Assembly (NCBI GenBank): GCA_020341835.1
Contig: CP070838.1
Span: 1,452,893-1,493,160 of the forward strand
Direction of reading: 5' to 3'
Length of the DNA stretch: 40,268 nucleotides
Source of the DNA: Thiotrichales bacterium
GTDB taxonomy: Bacteria > Pseudomonadota > Gammaproteobacteria > SZUA-229
Shown here one piece after another: positions 31,845 to 40,112 of this stretch (its first letter is position 1; each line of letters begins with the position of its first letter). Made by a program: the position numbers and the translations under genes. The notes beneath the pieces were generated by a model. That model saw only the letters and a list, made by a program, of their open reading frames with translations. It did no database searches and was not told where the DNA came from.

Positions 31845-32382
31845 TATAACCCTGTTGGCGTTTCTGACCATCACGGCTATCGCCATCATCCGCATAAACA
31901 ATCTGTTTGTGATCATTATGCTTTTCGGGATTTTCAGCCTGCATTCTGCCGGCCTGTTTGTTGTCATGGATGCGGCCGATGTGGCTTTCACCGAAGCCGC
32001 GGTGGGTGCCGGCATAGCAACGGTATTGATGCTGGGCACACTGGCGCTGACCAGGGAGCACGAGGAAAAGAAAGTGGCACACAGAACCAGGCTGCCGCTG
32101 CTGGTCGTGCTGATCACGACCATTGCGCTCGTTTATGGCACCTACGATATCCCCTCGTTTGGCGATCCGGCCGCACCCGCGCAGCAACACGTGAAACCCC
32201 GTTATATTGACCACAGCATCGAAGAAACCGGTGTTGCCAATACCGTGACCGCGGTACTGGCCAGCTACCGTGGCTATGACACCCTTGGCGAAGTCACGGT
32301 GATCTTTACCGCAGGCATCGGGGTCATGCTGCTGATCGGTGGACGCCTGCTGCGCAGGAACAGGCGAGAAGATGACGAATGA
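31825..32382 (+). CDS. DUF4040/MbhD-MbhE fusion subunit (equivalent of the MrpA C-terminus)
   Basis: 185 residues from a TTG at 31825; an ATG at 31765 is also in frame but would overlap mrpG by 80 bases and add residues outside the family. The first half (three helices; IIMLFGIFSLHSAGLFV and DAADVAFTEAAVGAG) is the DUF4040/MbhD domain. The second half, after about residue 100, carries RYIDHSIEETGVANTVTAVL and SYRGYDTLGEVTVIFTAGIG, the MbhE signature. In group 1 Mrp systems both domains are fused to the end of the large MrpA; here they stand alone, as in archaeal Mbh clusters. The stop overlaps mrpB (ATGA). Confidence 0.85.
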   Translation: MIDTLIDITLLAFLTITAIAIIRINNLFVIIMLFGIFSLHSAGLFVVMDAADVAFTEAAVGAGIATVLMLGTLALTREHEEKKVAHRTRLPLLVVLITTIALVYGTYDIPSFGDPAAPAQQHVKPRYIDHSIEETGVANTVTAVLASYRGYDTLGEVTVIFTAGIGVMLLIGGRLLRRNRREDDE

Positions 32383-32798
32383 AACATAATCTGATACTCA
32401 GGGTCATCGCCAAGTACCTGTTTCCGGTCATTGCGCTGTTTGCATTTTATGTTCAGTTCCACGGCGACTACGGCCCCGGCGGCGGTTTTCAGGCAGGTGT
32501 GATTCTGAGTGTCGCATTTATTTTTTATGCTCTGGTTTTCGGACTGGAAACAACCGAGCAGGTACTGCCTCCCTACCTGCTACGTCTACTCGCGAGTACA
32601 GGCATTTTGATCTACGCCGGTACCGGTGTTGCCACCATGCTGATGGGCGGCAATTTTCTTGATTACGATTTGCTGGCGAAAAACCCGGTTGCAGGTCAGC
32701 ACCTTGGCATCATGATGATCGAACTCGGTGTAGGCATCAGCGTCTGTGCTGTCATGCTGCTCATCTTTTTTGTGATCGCTGGCAGGGGGCGGTCATGA
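32379..32798 (+). CDS. mrpB: Antiporter subunit B (MnhB/MbhF)
   Basis: 139 residues, four membrane helices. The MnhB signature is YVQFHGDYGPGGGFQAGVIL near residues 24-43. GIMMIELGVGISVCAVM near the end is also typical. Its start overlaps the previous stop and its stop overlaps the mrpC start (ATGA), so translation is coupled on both sides. Confidence 0.93.
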   Translation: MKHNLILRVIAKYLFPVIALFAFYVQFHGDYGPGGGFQAGVILSVAFIFYALVFGLETTEQVLPPYLLRLLASTGILIYAGTGVATMLMGGNFLDYDLLAKNPVAGQHLGIMMIELGVGISVCAVMLLIFFVIAGRGRS

Positions 32799-33154
32799 TC
32801 GATATCATCCTTGATCACTATAACTACTGGATTGTGATTTTCCTGATGATGTCCGGCTTCTATACCGTCATCAGCCAGGGCAACCTGATCAAAAAAATCG
32901 CCGGTATCAATATCTTCCAGACTTCTGTTTTCCTGCTGTACATCAGTATCGGCTACGTCGATGATGGTACCCCACCGATCATCGCCGAGGGCTACACGAC
33001 CTATGCCAACCCGCTGCCGCATGTACTGATACTGACAGCCATCGTCGTCGGCGTGTCGACAACGGCGCTGGGCCTGGCACTGGTCATCCGTATCAAGGAA
33101 GCCTACAGCACGATTGAAGAAGACGAAATTCACGATAAGGACAAATCACTGTGA
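32795..33154 (+). CDS. mrpC: Antiporter subunit C (MnhC/MbhG, NuoK-like)
   Basis: 119 residues, three helices, homologous to complex I NuoK. Seen: MMSGFYTVISQGNLIKKIAG then INIFQTSVFLLYISIGYV, and the closing DPLPH-like region NPLPHVLILTAIVVGVSTTA with LGLALVIRI. MrpC contributes part of the proton/cation path beside MrpD. The stop overlaps the following GTG start. Confidence 0.93.
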   Translation: MIDIILDHYNYWIVIFLMMSGFYTVISQGNLIKKIAGINIFQTSVFLLYISIGYVDDGTPPIIAEGYTTYANPLPHVLILTAIVVGVSTTALGLALVIRIKEAYSTIEEDEIHDKDKSL

Positions 33155-34635
33155 TCGAGCAGAATCTGAGCCTGCTCCTGGTTATCATCCCCCTGCTTTC
33201 AGCGCCTGTTACCGCAATTCTGCCCAACGCCAGATCAGCCTGGTTGCTGACACTGGCCGTCACCTGGACATGCCTGATCTTGGCCGGCTGGCAAATCACG
33301 CTGGTTACCGACGGCAGCATTATCAGCTATGAGCTCGGCGGCTGGTCACCGCCGTGGGGTATCGAATACCGTATCGACGCGATGAACGCGTTCGTCGCTC
33401 TGATTGTGTCAGGTATCGCTGCGATAACCCTGCCCTATGCGCTGCTCAGTGTGGAAAAGGAAATCCCGCTTGAAAAAATTCCACTGTTTTATTCAGCCTT
33501 CCAGCTGTGCCTCGTCGGACTGCTCGGGATCGCGCAGACCGGTGATGTGTTCAACCTGTTTGTATTCCTCGAAATTTCCTCGCTGTCTTCCTACGCGCTG
33601 ATTGCGATGGGCGAACAGCGCCGTTCACTGACCGCGGCCTATCAGTACCTGATTATGGGAACAATCGGCGCGACCTTCCTGCTCATCGGCATCGGCCTGA
33701 TTTACGCCGAGACCGGCACCCTGAACATGCTGGATCTCAACCAGCGCCTGCAGCCGATACTGGATCATCGCACCGTACATACCGGCTTTGCTTTTATCGT
33801 TGTAGGTATCGCGTTGAAACTGGCTTTGTTCCCTCTGCACCTCTGGCTGCCTAATGCGTACAAGTATGCGCCGTCCGTAATCAGCGTATTCCTCGCCGCT
33901 ACCGCGACCAAGGTCGCGGTCTATATCATGCTGCGCATGGTATTCGGCGTTTTTTCCGATGAATTTGTACGCAAAACACCCACTGACCATATGTTCCTGC
34001 TGCTCGGTGCTTTCGGTGTCATCATGGCATCTGCTACGGCTATCTACCAGCGGGACGTCAAGCGCCTGTTCGCTTATTCCAGTATCGCGCAGGTCAGTTA
34101 TATCGTACTGGGCATCGGCCTGTCATCGGTGCTGGGTGTTACTGCCGCACTCGTGCACGTCTTCAATCACGCATTGATGAAAGGCGCACTGTTCATGGCC
34201 TGTGGCGCACTGGTCTATCGCCTGGGATCGAGCCGGTTTGAAAATCTCAATGGCGTTGGAAGACAGATGCCATGGACATGTGTTGCCATTTTTATCGCCA
34301 GCCTGAGCCTGATCGGCATACCTGGTACAGCCGGTTTTATTAGCAAATGGTATTTCGTGCTCGCCGCGCTTGAACAGGAATCATGGCCTATCGCGCTGGT
34401 CATTCTGCTCGGTTCACTACTCGCGGTTGGCTACGTCTGGAAAATCGTCGAGCTGCTGTTCCTGCGGCCGGCATCGGATTCAACCGCAACCGTCGGGGAA
34501 GCACCCGCTGCCCTGCTGGTGCCGATGTGGCTGCTGGTCATTGCCAATATCTATTTTGGCTTCAATACCGAACTCACAGTGAATGTCGCCGATACAGCCG
34601 CAAGAATGCTCGGGCTTGGAATGAACCATGAATGA
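33151..34635 (+). CDS. mrpD: Antiporter subunit D, first copy (MnhD/MbhH, NuoM/N-like)
   Basis: 494 residues starting at GTG (GTGA overlap with mrpC). About 14 membrane helices of the complex I antiporter-like fold. Conserved charged helices are visible: NLFVFLEISSLSSYALIAMG with Glu, ALKLALFPLHLWLPNAYKYA with Lys, and YSSIAQVSYIVLGIG. KWYFVLAALEQE marks the C-terminal Lys helix. This is the copy closest to canonical MrpD in sequence and in position after mrpC. Confidence 0.93.
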   Translation: MIEQNLSLLLVIIPLLSAPVTAILPNARSAWLLTLAVTWTCLILAGWQITLVTDGSIISYELGGWSPPWGIEYRIDAMNAFVALIVSGIAAITLPYALLSVEKEIPLEKIPLFYSAFQLCLVGLLGIAQTGDVFNLFVFLEISSLSSYALIAMGEQRRSLTAAYQYLIMGTIGATFLLIGIGLIYAETGTLNMLDLNQRLQPILDHRTVHTGFAFIVVGIALKLALFPLHLWLPNAYKYAPSVISVFLAATATKVAVYIMLRMVFGVFSDEFVRKTPTDHMFLLLGAFGVIMASATAIYQRDVKRLFAYSSIAQVSYIVLGIGLSSVLGVTAALVHVFNHALMKGALFMACGALVYRLGSSRFENLNGVGRQMPWTCVAIFIASLSLIGIPGTAGFISKWYFVLAALEQESWPIALVILLGSLLAVGYVWKIVELLFLRPASDSTATVGEAPAALLVPMWLLVIANIYFGFNTELTVNVADTAARMLGLGMNHE

Positions 34636-36094
34636 CCAGCAACTGCTTCTACTCGCAGTGATGCTGCCATTTGGCGGCGCCATCGGAATCATGCTTTGCC
34701 ATCGCTGGCCCAATCTGCGCGAAGCCGTCACGCTGGTAACAGCAACCGGGGTCTGCGTGGTAGTGTTCAACATCTATATGCTGTTCAGTGATGGTGTGGA
34801 GTTGACCGCAGAAATTGCCAGGCCACTTCCCGGGCTGAGCCTGGGCCTGGAAGTCGAGCCGCTGGGCATGTCGTTCGCACTGGTAGCCAGCGTTTTATGG
34901 CTGATCACCTCGATCTACTCCATCGGTTACATGCGCGGTCGCGACAAACAAAATCAGACGCGATTCTATGCCCTGTTCGCAATCGCTATCGGCAGCACGC
35001 TTGGCGCCGCTTTTGCCGGCAACCTGTTGAGCCTGTTCCTGTTCTACGAGATTCTGACGGTGTCGACCTACCCACTGGTTGCGCATGCAGGGACGAACAA
35101 AGCACGCCGTGGTGCGCGTACCTATGTGGGTATTCTGCTGGCCAGCTCGATCATGTTGTTGCTATTCGCGATTCTGATTACCTACACGGCAGCCGGCAGT
35201 CTCGATTTTCAACGGGGCGGCATCCTCGCCGGCAAGCTGGATCCGGCATCTGCAGGTTTACTCTACGCGCTTTTCGTATTCGGCACCGCCAAGGCAGCGG
35301 TGATGCCATTCCACCAATGGCTGCCGGCGGCCATGGTCGCACCCACGCCGGTAAGCGCTTTGTTGCATGCAGTGGCCGTGGTCAAGGTCGGTGTATTCAC
35401 GATATTGAAGATTACCGTGTATATATTCGGTACGGACTTTATTACCCGCTCAGGCGCGAGTGACTGGCTGATCTGGTTTGCAGGCGGCACGATCCTGCTG
35501 GCATCGTTTATCGCAATGACCAGGGACAATCTAAAACTGCGCCTGGCCTACTCCACCATCAGCCAGTTGAGCTATATCGTACTGGGTGCGCTACTCGCGA
35601 CCAACATCAGTCTTGTCGGCAGCGCGCTGCATATTTCGATGCACGCCTTCGCCAAGATCACGCTGTTCTTCGCTGCCGGCGCCATCCTTGTAGCCACCAA
35701 CAAGAGCGATGTCAGCGACATGGGTGGCCTGGGCCGAGCGATGCCAATCACGTTTGGTGCTTTCTTGATTGGCAGCCTGAGCATCATCGGCCTGCCACCC
35801 TTTGGCGGCATGTGGAGCAAGTGGTATCTCGCCCTGGGTACCGTCGAGACCGGGCAATGGCTACTGCTGTCTGTGCTGCTGCTCAGCTCGTTATTGAATA
35901 TCGCCTACCTGCTGCCAGTTCCGGTGCGGGGATTTTTTGGCAAAACCAGCGATAACGCAAGCTATTCGGGAATAAAGGAAGCGCCGCCGAGCTGTCTGGC
36001 TGCAATGATTATCACTTCACTGGCATGTGTGCTGCTGTTTTTGTATCCGGATCCTTTTTACGAACTGGCGTTGAACGCTTTTGGGGGCAATTGA
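34628..36094 (+). CDS. Second D-type antiporter subunit with NuoL/MrpA-like channel motif
   Basis: 488 residues, about 14 helices, overlapping the previous gene by eight bases. Conserved elements include FLFYEILTVSTYPLVAHAG (helix-5 Glu), MPFHQWLPAAMVAPTPVSAL then LHAVAVVKVGV, and YSTISQLSYIVLGALLATN. The APTPVSALLHA run is the form found in NuoL and MrpA rather than MrpD, so this chain may stand in for the MrpA core that is otherwise missing. No NuoL lateral helix is seen. Confidence 0.88.
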   Translation: MNDQQLLLLAVMLPFGGAIGIMLCHRWPNLREAVTLVTATGVCVVVFNIYMLFSDGVELTAEIARPLPGLSLGLEVEPLGMSFALVASVLWLITSIYSIGYMRGRDKQNQTRFYALFAIAIGSTLGAAFAGNLLSLFLFYEILTVSTYPLVAHAGTNKARRGARTYVGILLASSIMLLLFAILITYTAAGSLDFQRGGILAGKLDPASAGLLYALFVFGTAKAAVMPFHQWLPAAMVAPTPVSALLHAVAVVKVGVFTILKITVYIFGTDFITRSGASDWLIWFAGGTILLASFIAMTRDNLKLRLAYSTISQLSYIVLGALLATNISLVGSALHISMHAFAKITLFFAAGAILVATNKSDVSDMGGLGRAMPITFGAFLIGSLSIIGLPPFGGMWSKWYLALGTVETGQWLLLSVLLLSSLLNIAYLLPVPVRGFFGKTSDNASYSGIKEAPPSCLAAMIITSLACVLLFLYPDPFYELALNAFGGN

Positions 36095-36095
36095 A

Positions 36096-36356
36096 ATGAA
36101 TCAACCCGAGAAGAAACAAGACCTTTTCGATAATCCGCGCTTTTTATCGCTGGCATTTGGCGGCTTTAATATTATTTGCATTCTACTGCTCCTGTTTGAC
36201 TTCATTTTGCATCGACATGTCACACACGAATGGGAAAGCTTCACAGGGTTTTACGCACTGTTCGGATTTATTGCCTATGTCACTATCGTGTTAGCAGCAA
36301 CACTGTTGCGCAAGTTTGTGCAACGCAAGGAAGATTATTACGATGTGGATAGATAG
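36096..36356 (+). CDS. Small two-helix membrane protein ending in an EDYYD motif
   Basis: 86 residues from the ATG at 36096. Two membrane helices are at about 22-43 (FGGFNIICILLLLFDFIL) and 52-72 (TGFYALFGFIAYVTIVLAAT). The tail reads LLRKFVQRKEDYYDVDR. It is unlike any canonical Mrp subunit. The GFYALFGF start of helix 2 and the RKEDYYD tail look like a conserved family placed between D-type subunits in related clusters, but I cannot name a function. Its end overlaps the third D gene by 14 bases. Confidence 0.75.
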   Translation: MNQPEKKQDLFDNPRFLSLAFGGFNIICILLLLFDFILHRHVTHEWESFTGFYALFGFIAYVTIVLAATLLRKFVQRKEDYYDVDR

Positions 36357-38043
36357 TCTTCCACCTTTTGCTCCTTTTTACATTGCTGCTCTGCTGGCAT
36401 TAATAGCTCGAGGCAGGCTGCAAAGCCTGGTCATGCTTGCGGCACCCGTTTTGGGCGGTCTGCACCTGTGGCTTGATGTTTCACCGGGCATCGTCACAGC
36501 GATGCCAATAATGGAATACGAACTGGTCCTGATGCGTACCGACCGCCTCAGCCTGGTGTTTGGTTATATATTCCATATTGCCGCGTTCGTTGCTGTTATC
36601 TATTCGTTACATACACGCGACACATCACAAAAAGTTTCCAGCCTGTTCTATGCGGGCAGCGCCCTGGGTGCAGTATTCGCCGGTGACCTGATTACTTTGT
36701 TTATATTCTGGGAATTGCTGGCATTATCATCCGTTTTTCTGATATGGGCGAGCCGCACTGAACGTGCAATTCGCTCCGGTACACGTTACCTGCTCATTCA
36801 GGTTTCCTCTGGCATGTTACTACTCGCCGGTGCTCTGATACGGTATCACCAGACCGGCTCGCTTGAATTTGACTTCATCGGACTGGAAGGACTCAGCGGC
36901 TTACTGATATTTCTTGCGTTCGGAATCAAGTGCGCATTCCCCTTGCTGCACAACTGGCTAACCGATGCCTACCCTGAAGCAACACCATCGGGAGCGGTGT
37001 TCCTCTCAGTATTCACTACCAAAACTGCCGTGTACGCATTGGCACGCGGTTACCCCGGCACCGAAATCCTGATCTACATTGGTGCGGTAATGACCTGCTT
37101 CCCGATCTTTTTTGCTGTGATCGAGAATGACTTGCGCCGGGTGCTTGCTTACAGCCTGATTAACCAGCTGGGATTTATGGTCTGTGGCATCGGCATTGGG
37201 ACAGCGCTTGCACTCAATGGTACGGTAGCCCACGCTTTCAGCCATATTCTCTATAAGGCCCTGTTATTCATGAGCATGGGTGCGATACTTTATCGAGCGG
37301 GGACGATTAAAGCTTCTGACCTGGGCGGTTTATACAAGTCAATGCCGAAAACCGCAGCCTTATGTATCGTTGGCGCCTGTTCAATATCAGCTTTTCCGTT
37401 ATTCAGCGGCTTTGTCAGCAAGTCGATGATCCTGGCCGCAATGCTCGAGGAAGGCCATGATTACCTGTGGCTGGTTCTGCTGTTCGCTTCGGCCGGTGTA
37501 GTCCACCATGCCGGCATTAAAGTCCCGTATTTTGGGTTCTTCGCCAAGGATTCCGGCATTCGCACACAAGAAGCACCACTCAACATGCTGGTTGCGATGA
37601 GCATTGCCGCAGCACTATGTATCTTTATCGGTGTACAGCCACTGTATCTATATGCACTATTACCCTGGGAAGTCGAATACTGGCCCTATGAAATGACCCA
37701 TGTATTGTCTCAAATGCAGCTGTTGCTCTTCGCGGCACTGGCCTTTGGCTGGCTGAATAAACTTGGACTGCACCCGCCAGAGATTCACGCGGTCAATATC
37801 GACGTGGAATGGCTGTATCGAAAATTGATACCAAAATTTGCGCATCACGCTTACGAGGCTGCACAAAGGATTTACAGAACCACAACGGTCACCTTGCGCC
37901 GCACATCGAATGAAGCCGAGAAGTCAATGATAAAAACAAGCCTCGGCCGCTTCAGCCTCGCTGCCAGCTGGCCAACCGGCAGCATGGTATTCTGGATCGC
38001 CGTAATCCTGGGCGCTTACCTGCTTGCGGACGCAATTCACTGA
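36343..38043 (+). CDS. Third D-type antiporter subunit with C-terminal extension
   Basis: 566 residues from the ATG at 36343 (AAGGA upstream); the earlier TTG at 36316 lies deeper in the previous gene. About 14 helices with the antiporter-like signatures FIFWELLALSSVFLIWASR, CAFPLLHNWLTDAYPEATPS followed by GAVFLSVFTTKTAVYALA, and YSLINQLGFMVCGIGIG. After residue 460 comes an extension: VNIDVEWLYRKLIPKFAHHA, a basic linker and a final helix (MVFWIAVILGAYLLADA). The extension resembles the C-terminal arm of long antiporter-like subunits, which can brace neighbours. It is the last gene of the operon. Confidence 0.87.
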   Translation: MWIDSLPPFAPFYIAALLALIARGRLQSLVMLAAPVLGGLHLWLDVSPGIVTAMPIMEYELVLMRTDRLSLVFGYIFHIAAFVAVIYSLHTRDTSQKVSSLFYAGSALGAVFAGDLITLFIFWELLALSSVFLIWASRTERAIRSGTRYLLIQVSSGMLLLAGALIRYHQTGSLEFDFIGLEGLSGLLIFLAFGIKCAFPLLHNWLTDAYPEATPSGAVFLSVFTTKTAVYALARGYPGTEILIYIGAVMTCFPIFFAVIENDLRRVLAYSLINQLGFMVCGIGIGTALALNGTVAHAFSHILYKALLFMSMGAILYRAGTIKASDLGGLYKSMPKTAALCIVGACSISAFPLFSGFVSKSMILAAMLEEGHDYLWLVLLFASAGVVHHAGIKVPYFGFFAKDSGIRTQEAPLNMLVAMSIAAALCIFIGVQPLYLYALLPWEVEYWPYEMTHVLSQMQLLLFAALAFGWLNKLGLHPPEIHAVNIDVEWLYRKLIPKFAHHAYEAAQRIYRTTTVTLRRTSNEAEKSMIKTSLGRFSLAASWPTGSMVFWIAVILGAYLLADAIH

Positions 38044-38257
38044 AACAGCGCGCTGATTTGTTCATATTCATATTGCAGATGAAATGTCGTTACAAATGAA
38101 CCGAGCGACCGCTACCTGGTCTGGCCGCGGAAACCCAGGGAAAAATGAGAATCGATTTCAACTGGCTACCCGGTCGGCTGGAACCGGCCAATTGCTGACG
38201 GTCAGCACAAAGAACGACGCCCCCACAAGGAGGCGCCTTTAATCATCTTTTGTACTG
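38044..38257. other. Intergenic region with small hairpins
   Basis: Between convergent genes. A perfect short hairpin TGCTGA-CGG-TCAGCA lies at 38193-38207, next to the CCGGT...ACCGG pair near 38170-38187. The terminator at 38216-38240 follows. Nothing coding was found. Confidence 0.4.
38216..38240 (-). terminator. Probable bidirectional terminator between antiporter operon and PEP-CTERM-like gene
   Basis: GACGCCCCC and GGAGGCGCC around ACAA. Read on the minus strand, the stem is complete with two G-U pairs. On the plus strand it is followed by TTTAATCATCTTTT. It serves two converging transcripts. Confidence 0.5.
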
Positions 38258-39091
38258 CTATGATTTGCTTCTACGAGCAATACCAATCAGACCGATCAAG
38301 CCAGAACCAAAGAGCCAAACAGCTGCAGGTACAGGTATTGGTGAAACTGGTGCGCCAGAATCAGTGGTAAGAACAAGATCTTCGTAACCCGGGGCGTGTG
38401 AGAAGGCTATCGTGGCATCGAAACTCATCAAATTTGTGCCGGTGACACCCGGATCAAAGGCTGTACCATTAATGTCTGTCTGCATGAGCGAATCATAAGT
38501 CACGACACTGCCCACTGTCGCATCAATCAGAAACTCCCAGAGATTACTGTATGTAAAGGCTTGCGGGGGATTCAAAGCGCCAGTAGTGTAATCTACAAGC
38601 AACGAGTTGCCTACCGGTCCCTCATTTGCACGAAGTTGGAAATCACCTTGCATAATGCCACTGGCTCGCCCCTGTTGCTGAACAGCGGCGTCGAACTGAA
38701 CTTGCAGAAGTATTTGTATAGGGTCTCCATCAGCAAATTCGCCGCCTGCTCCTATGTTCAGCGTATCGATAACGCGATTATCGGCTATGACCGGTGCGCT
38801 AAGAATAGGGAAATCACCAGGTTCCGTTACACTGCTGGATAAATCAAATGCAGCACGTCTGTTTAATGAAGATCCATAGGACCAGGCGCTGTACTCACGG
38901 ACCCTCCCCTGAATCGTATCGGTGCCGGAATTGGATACTTCTGCCAAAACCTCGTCGAGTCCACCGACTCTCTCACCTGGTAACAAACCGCCAAACGCTA
39001 TAAACGCCTCGGATTGTGTGCTTGCTGATATAGCGGCAGACGTTGTAACGAGGACGCCTAGAAACAAAGAATTCATTAACATTTTGGACAT
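38258..39091 (-). CDS. Exported PEP-CTERM-like protein (VPxPAAVWLFGSGL sorting tail)
   Basis: 277 residues from the ATG at 39091, which has GGGAG seven bases upstream. A signal peptide covers about the first 25 residues (MLMNSLFLGVLVTTSAAISA). The mature part is a Gly/Asn/Thr-rich beta-type domain without a recognised family. The end reads PVPAAVWLFGSGLIGLIGIA followed by RRSKS: a short motif, one hydrophobic helix and a basic tail. This is the gammaproteobacterial variant of the PEP-CTERM signal, which is processed by an exosortase during export of surface and biofilm-matrix proteins. No exosortase is in the window. A near-perfect Fnr-like site lies 100 bases upstream of the start. Confidence 0.85.
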   Translation of the reverse strand: MSKMLMNSLFLGVLVTTSAAISASTQSEAFIAFGGLLPGERVGGLDEVLAEVSNSGTDTIQGRVREYSAWSYGSSLNRRAAFDLSSSVTEPGDFPILSAPVIADNRVIDTLNIGAGGEFADGDPIQILLQVQFDAAVQQQGRASGIMQGDFQLRANEGPVGNSLLVDYTTGALNPPQAFTYSNLWEFLIDATVGSVVTYDSLMQTDINGTAFDPGVTGTNLMSFDATIAFSHAPGYEDLVLTTDSGAPVSPIPVPAAVWLFGSGLIGLIGIARRSKS

Positions 39092-39190
39092 TGTCAGTCT
39101 CCCTGCACCAAACATTCGACATTATGTCTAAAAGCAAGATTCATGCCTTATCTGGAACCGTGAAGCGAAACAGAAGCTTGCCAGTGTTAC

Positions 39191-39204
39191 TTGACGCAGA
39201 TCAA
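39191..39204. promoter_or_regulatory. Fnr/Anr-like site between the PEP-CTERM-like gene and the integrase
   Basis: TTGAC-GCAG-ATCAA, nine of ten half-site matches. It is 100 bases upstream of the minus-strand PEP-CTERM-like start; no good -10 was found at the class II distance on either strand, so which gene it serves is open. Confidence 0.45.
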
Positions 39205-39247
39205 TCCAATATATGTAAAGCAATACGACAAGTTTCTGGGTTTTCTG

Positions 39248-39265
39248 ACACATTCATGAATGTGT
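39248..39265. promoter_or_regulatory. Perfect 18-base palindrome
   Basis: ACACATTCATGAATGTGT reads the same on both strands and is followed by TTT. Lacking a loop and GC stem, it looks more like a dimeric repressor site than a terminator. The whole 39092-39485 gap between the divergent genes holds this, the Fnr-like site and the 12-base direct repeat. Confidence 0.4.
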
Positions 39266-39366
39266 TTTAACATTGAAAGCTACTTTTTAGCTGTGGCAAA
39301 TATTAATAACCTCTAAACGTCCTCTTAGGGTCGATGGCGGTATTTCAGGCTCTGCTAATATAGGGG

Positions 39367-39473
39367 CTACCTAAAAGACTGCTTCACGAGGTCAAAGCTG
39401 ACATTCGGTAGAAGGCCGATCAAAACGCTCAGGATTCCGTAATCTGGTAATCATGTGGTTCCTACCTAAAAGA
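39367..39473. repeat. 12-base direct repeat CTACCTAAAAGA upstream of the integrase
   Basis: Identical copies at 39367-39378 and 39462-39473, 95 bases apart. The second abuts the integrase ribosome-binding site. They could be recombinase or regulator binding sites; chance is possible. Confidence 0.45.
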
Positions 39474-39485
39474 GGAGGAATTACC

Positions 39486-40112
39486 ATGTATCGACTGACT
39501 TACCTTCCCAAATCCCCGACACCCTGGAACAAGGGCAAGATCATCGGCCAGAAGGCACCGCTGAAGCTCAGAGAGATCTGGGCTATACGAATACGCCTGC
39601 AGATGGACAATCGCCTAAGAGATTTGGCGCTGTTCAACCTGGCCATCGACAGCAAGCTCAGGGGCTGTGACCTGGTGAAACTGAGGCTCTCAGACATTGC
39701 CCACGGTGACCAGGTCGCTCGCAGAGCCACCGTTCTGCAGCAAAAGACCCAGAGGCCGGTTCAGTTCGAGCTGACCGATCAGACGCGGGACTCTGTCTCC
39801 AAATGGGTTGCATATGCCGGGCTAAGTGCAGACGACCACCTGTTCAAGAGCAGAGTCAGGCGCTCGGCCCATATTACAACCAGGCAATATGCCCGAATCG
39901 TGGATTCATGGGTTGCGGATATTGGACTTGATCCAACTGCCTACGGGACACATTCGCTCCGGCGCACAAAAGCTTCCATAATCTACCGGCGAACCAGGAA
40001 CCTGCGGGCAGTGCAGATACTGCTTGGGCACACCAAATTGGAGAGCACGGTCCGGTACCTGGGAATCGAAGTGGATGATGCTCTCGAGTTGGCCGAACAG
40101 ACCGAGATTTGA
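39486..40112 (+). CDS. Short tyrosine recombinase (catalytic domain only)
   Basis: 208 residues from the ATG at 39486, which has AGGAGG eight bases upstream; the ATG at 39453 is less likely. All catalytic positions of tyrosine recombinases can be placed: Arg59 in SKLRGCDLVKLR, Lys87 in QQKTQRP, His156 and Arg159 in HSLRRTK, His182 in LLGHTKLE, and Tyr191 in TVRYLGIE. There is no N-terminal arm- or core-binding domain, so it resembles FimB/FimE-sized enzymes. I recognise this as a very conserved stand-alone integrase of Proteobacteria, usually not linked to a phage. No att site or partner gene is visible. Its role, whether DNA inversion, dimer resolution or a domesticated island integrase, is open. 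Confidence 0.88.
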   Translation: MYRLTYLPKSPTPWNKGKIIGQKAPLKLREIWAIRIRLQMDNRLRDLALFNLAIDSKLRGCDLVKLRLSDIAHGDQVARRATVLQQKTQRPVQFELTDQTRDSVSKWVAYAGLSADDHLFKSRVRRSAHITTRQYARIVDSWVADIGLDPTAYGTHSLRRTKASIIYRRTRNLRAVQILLGHTKLESTVRYLGIEVDDALELAEQTEI

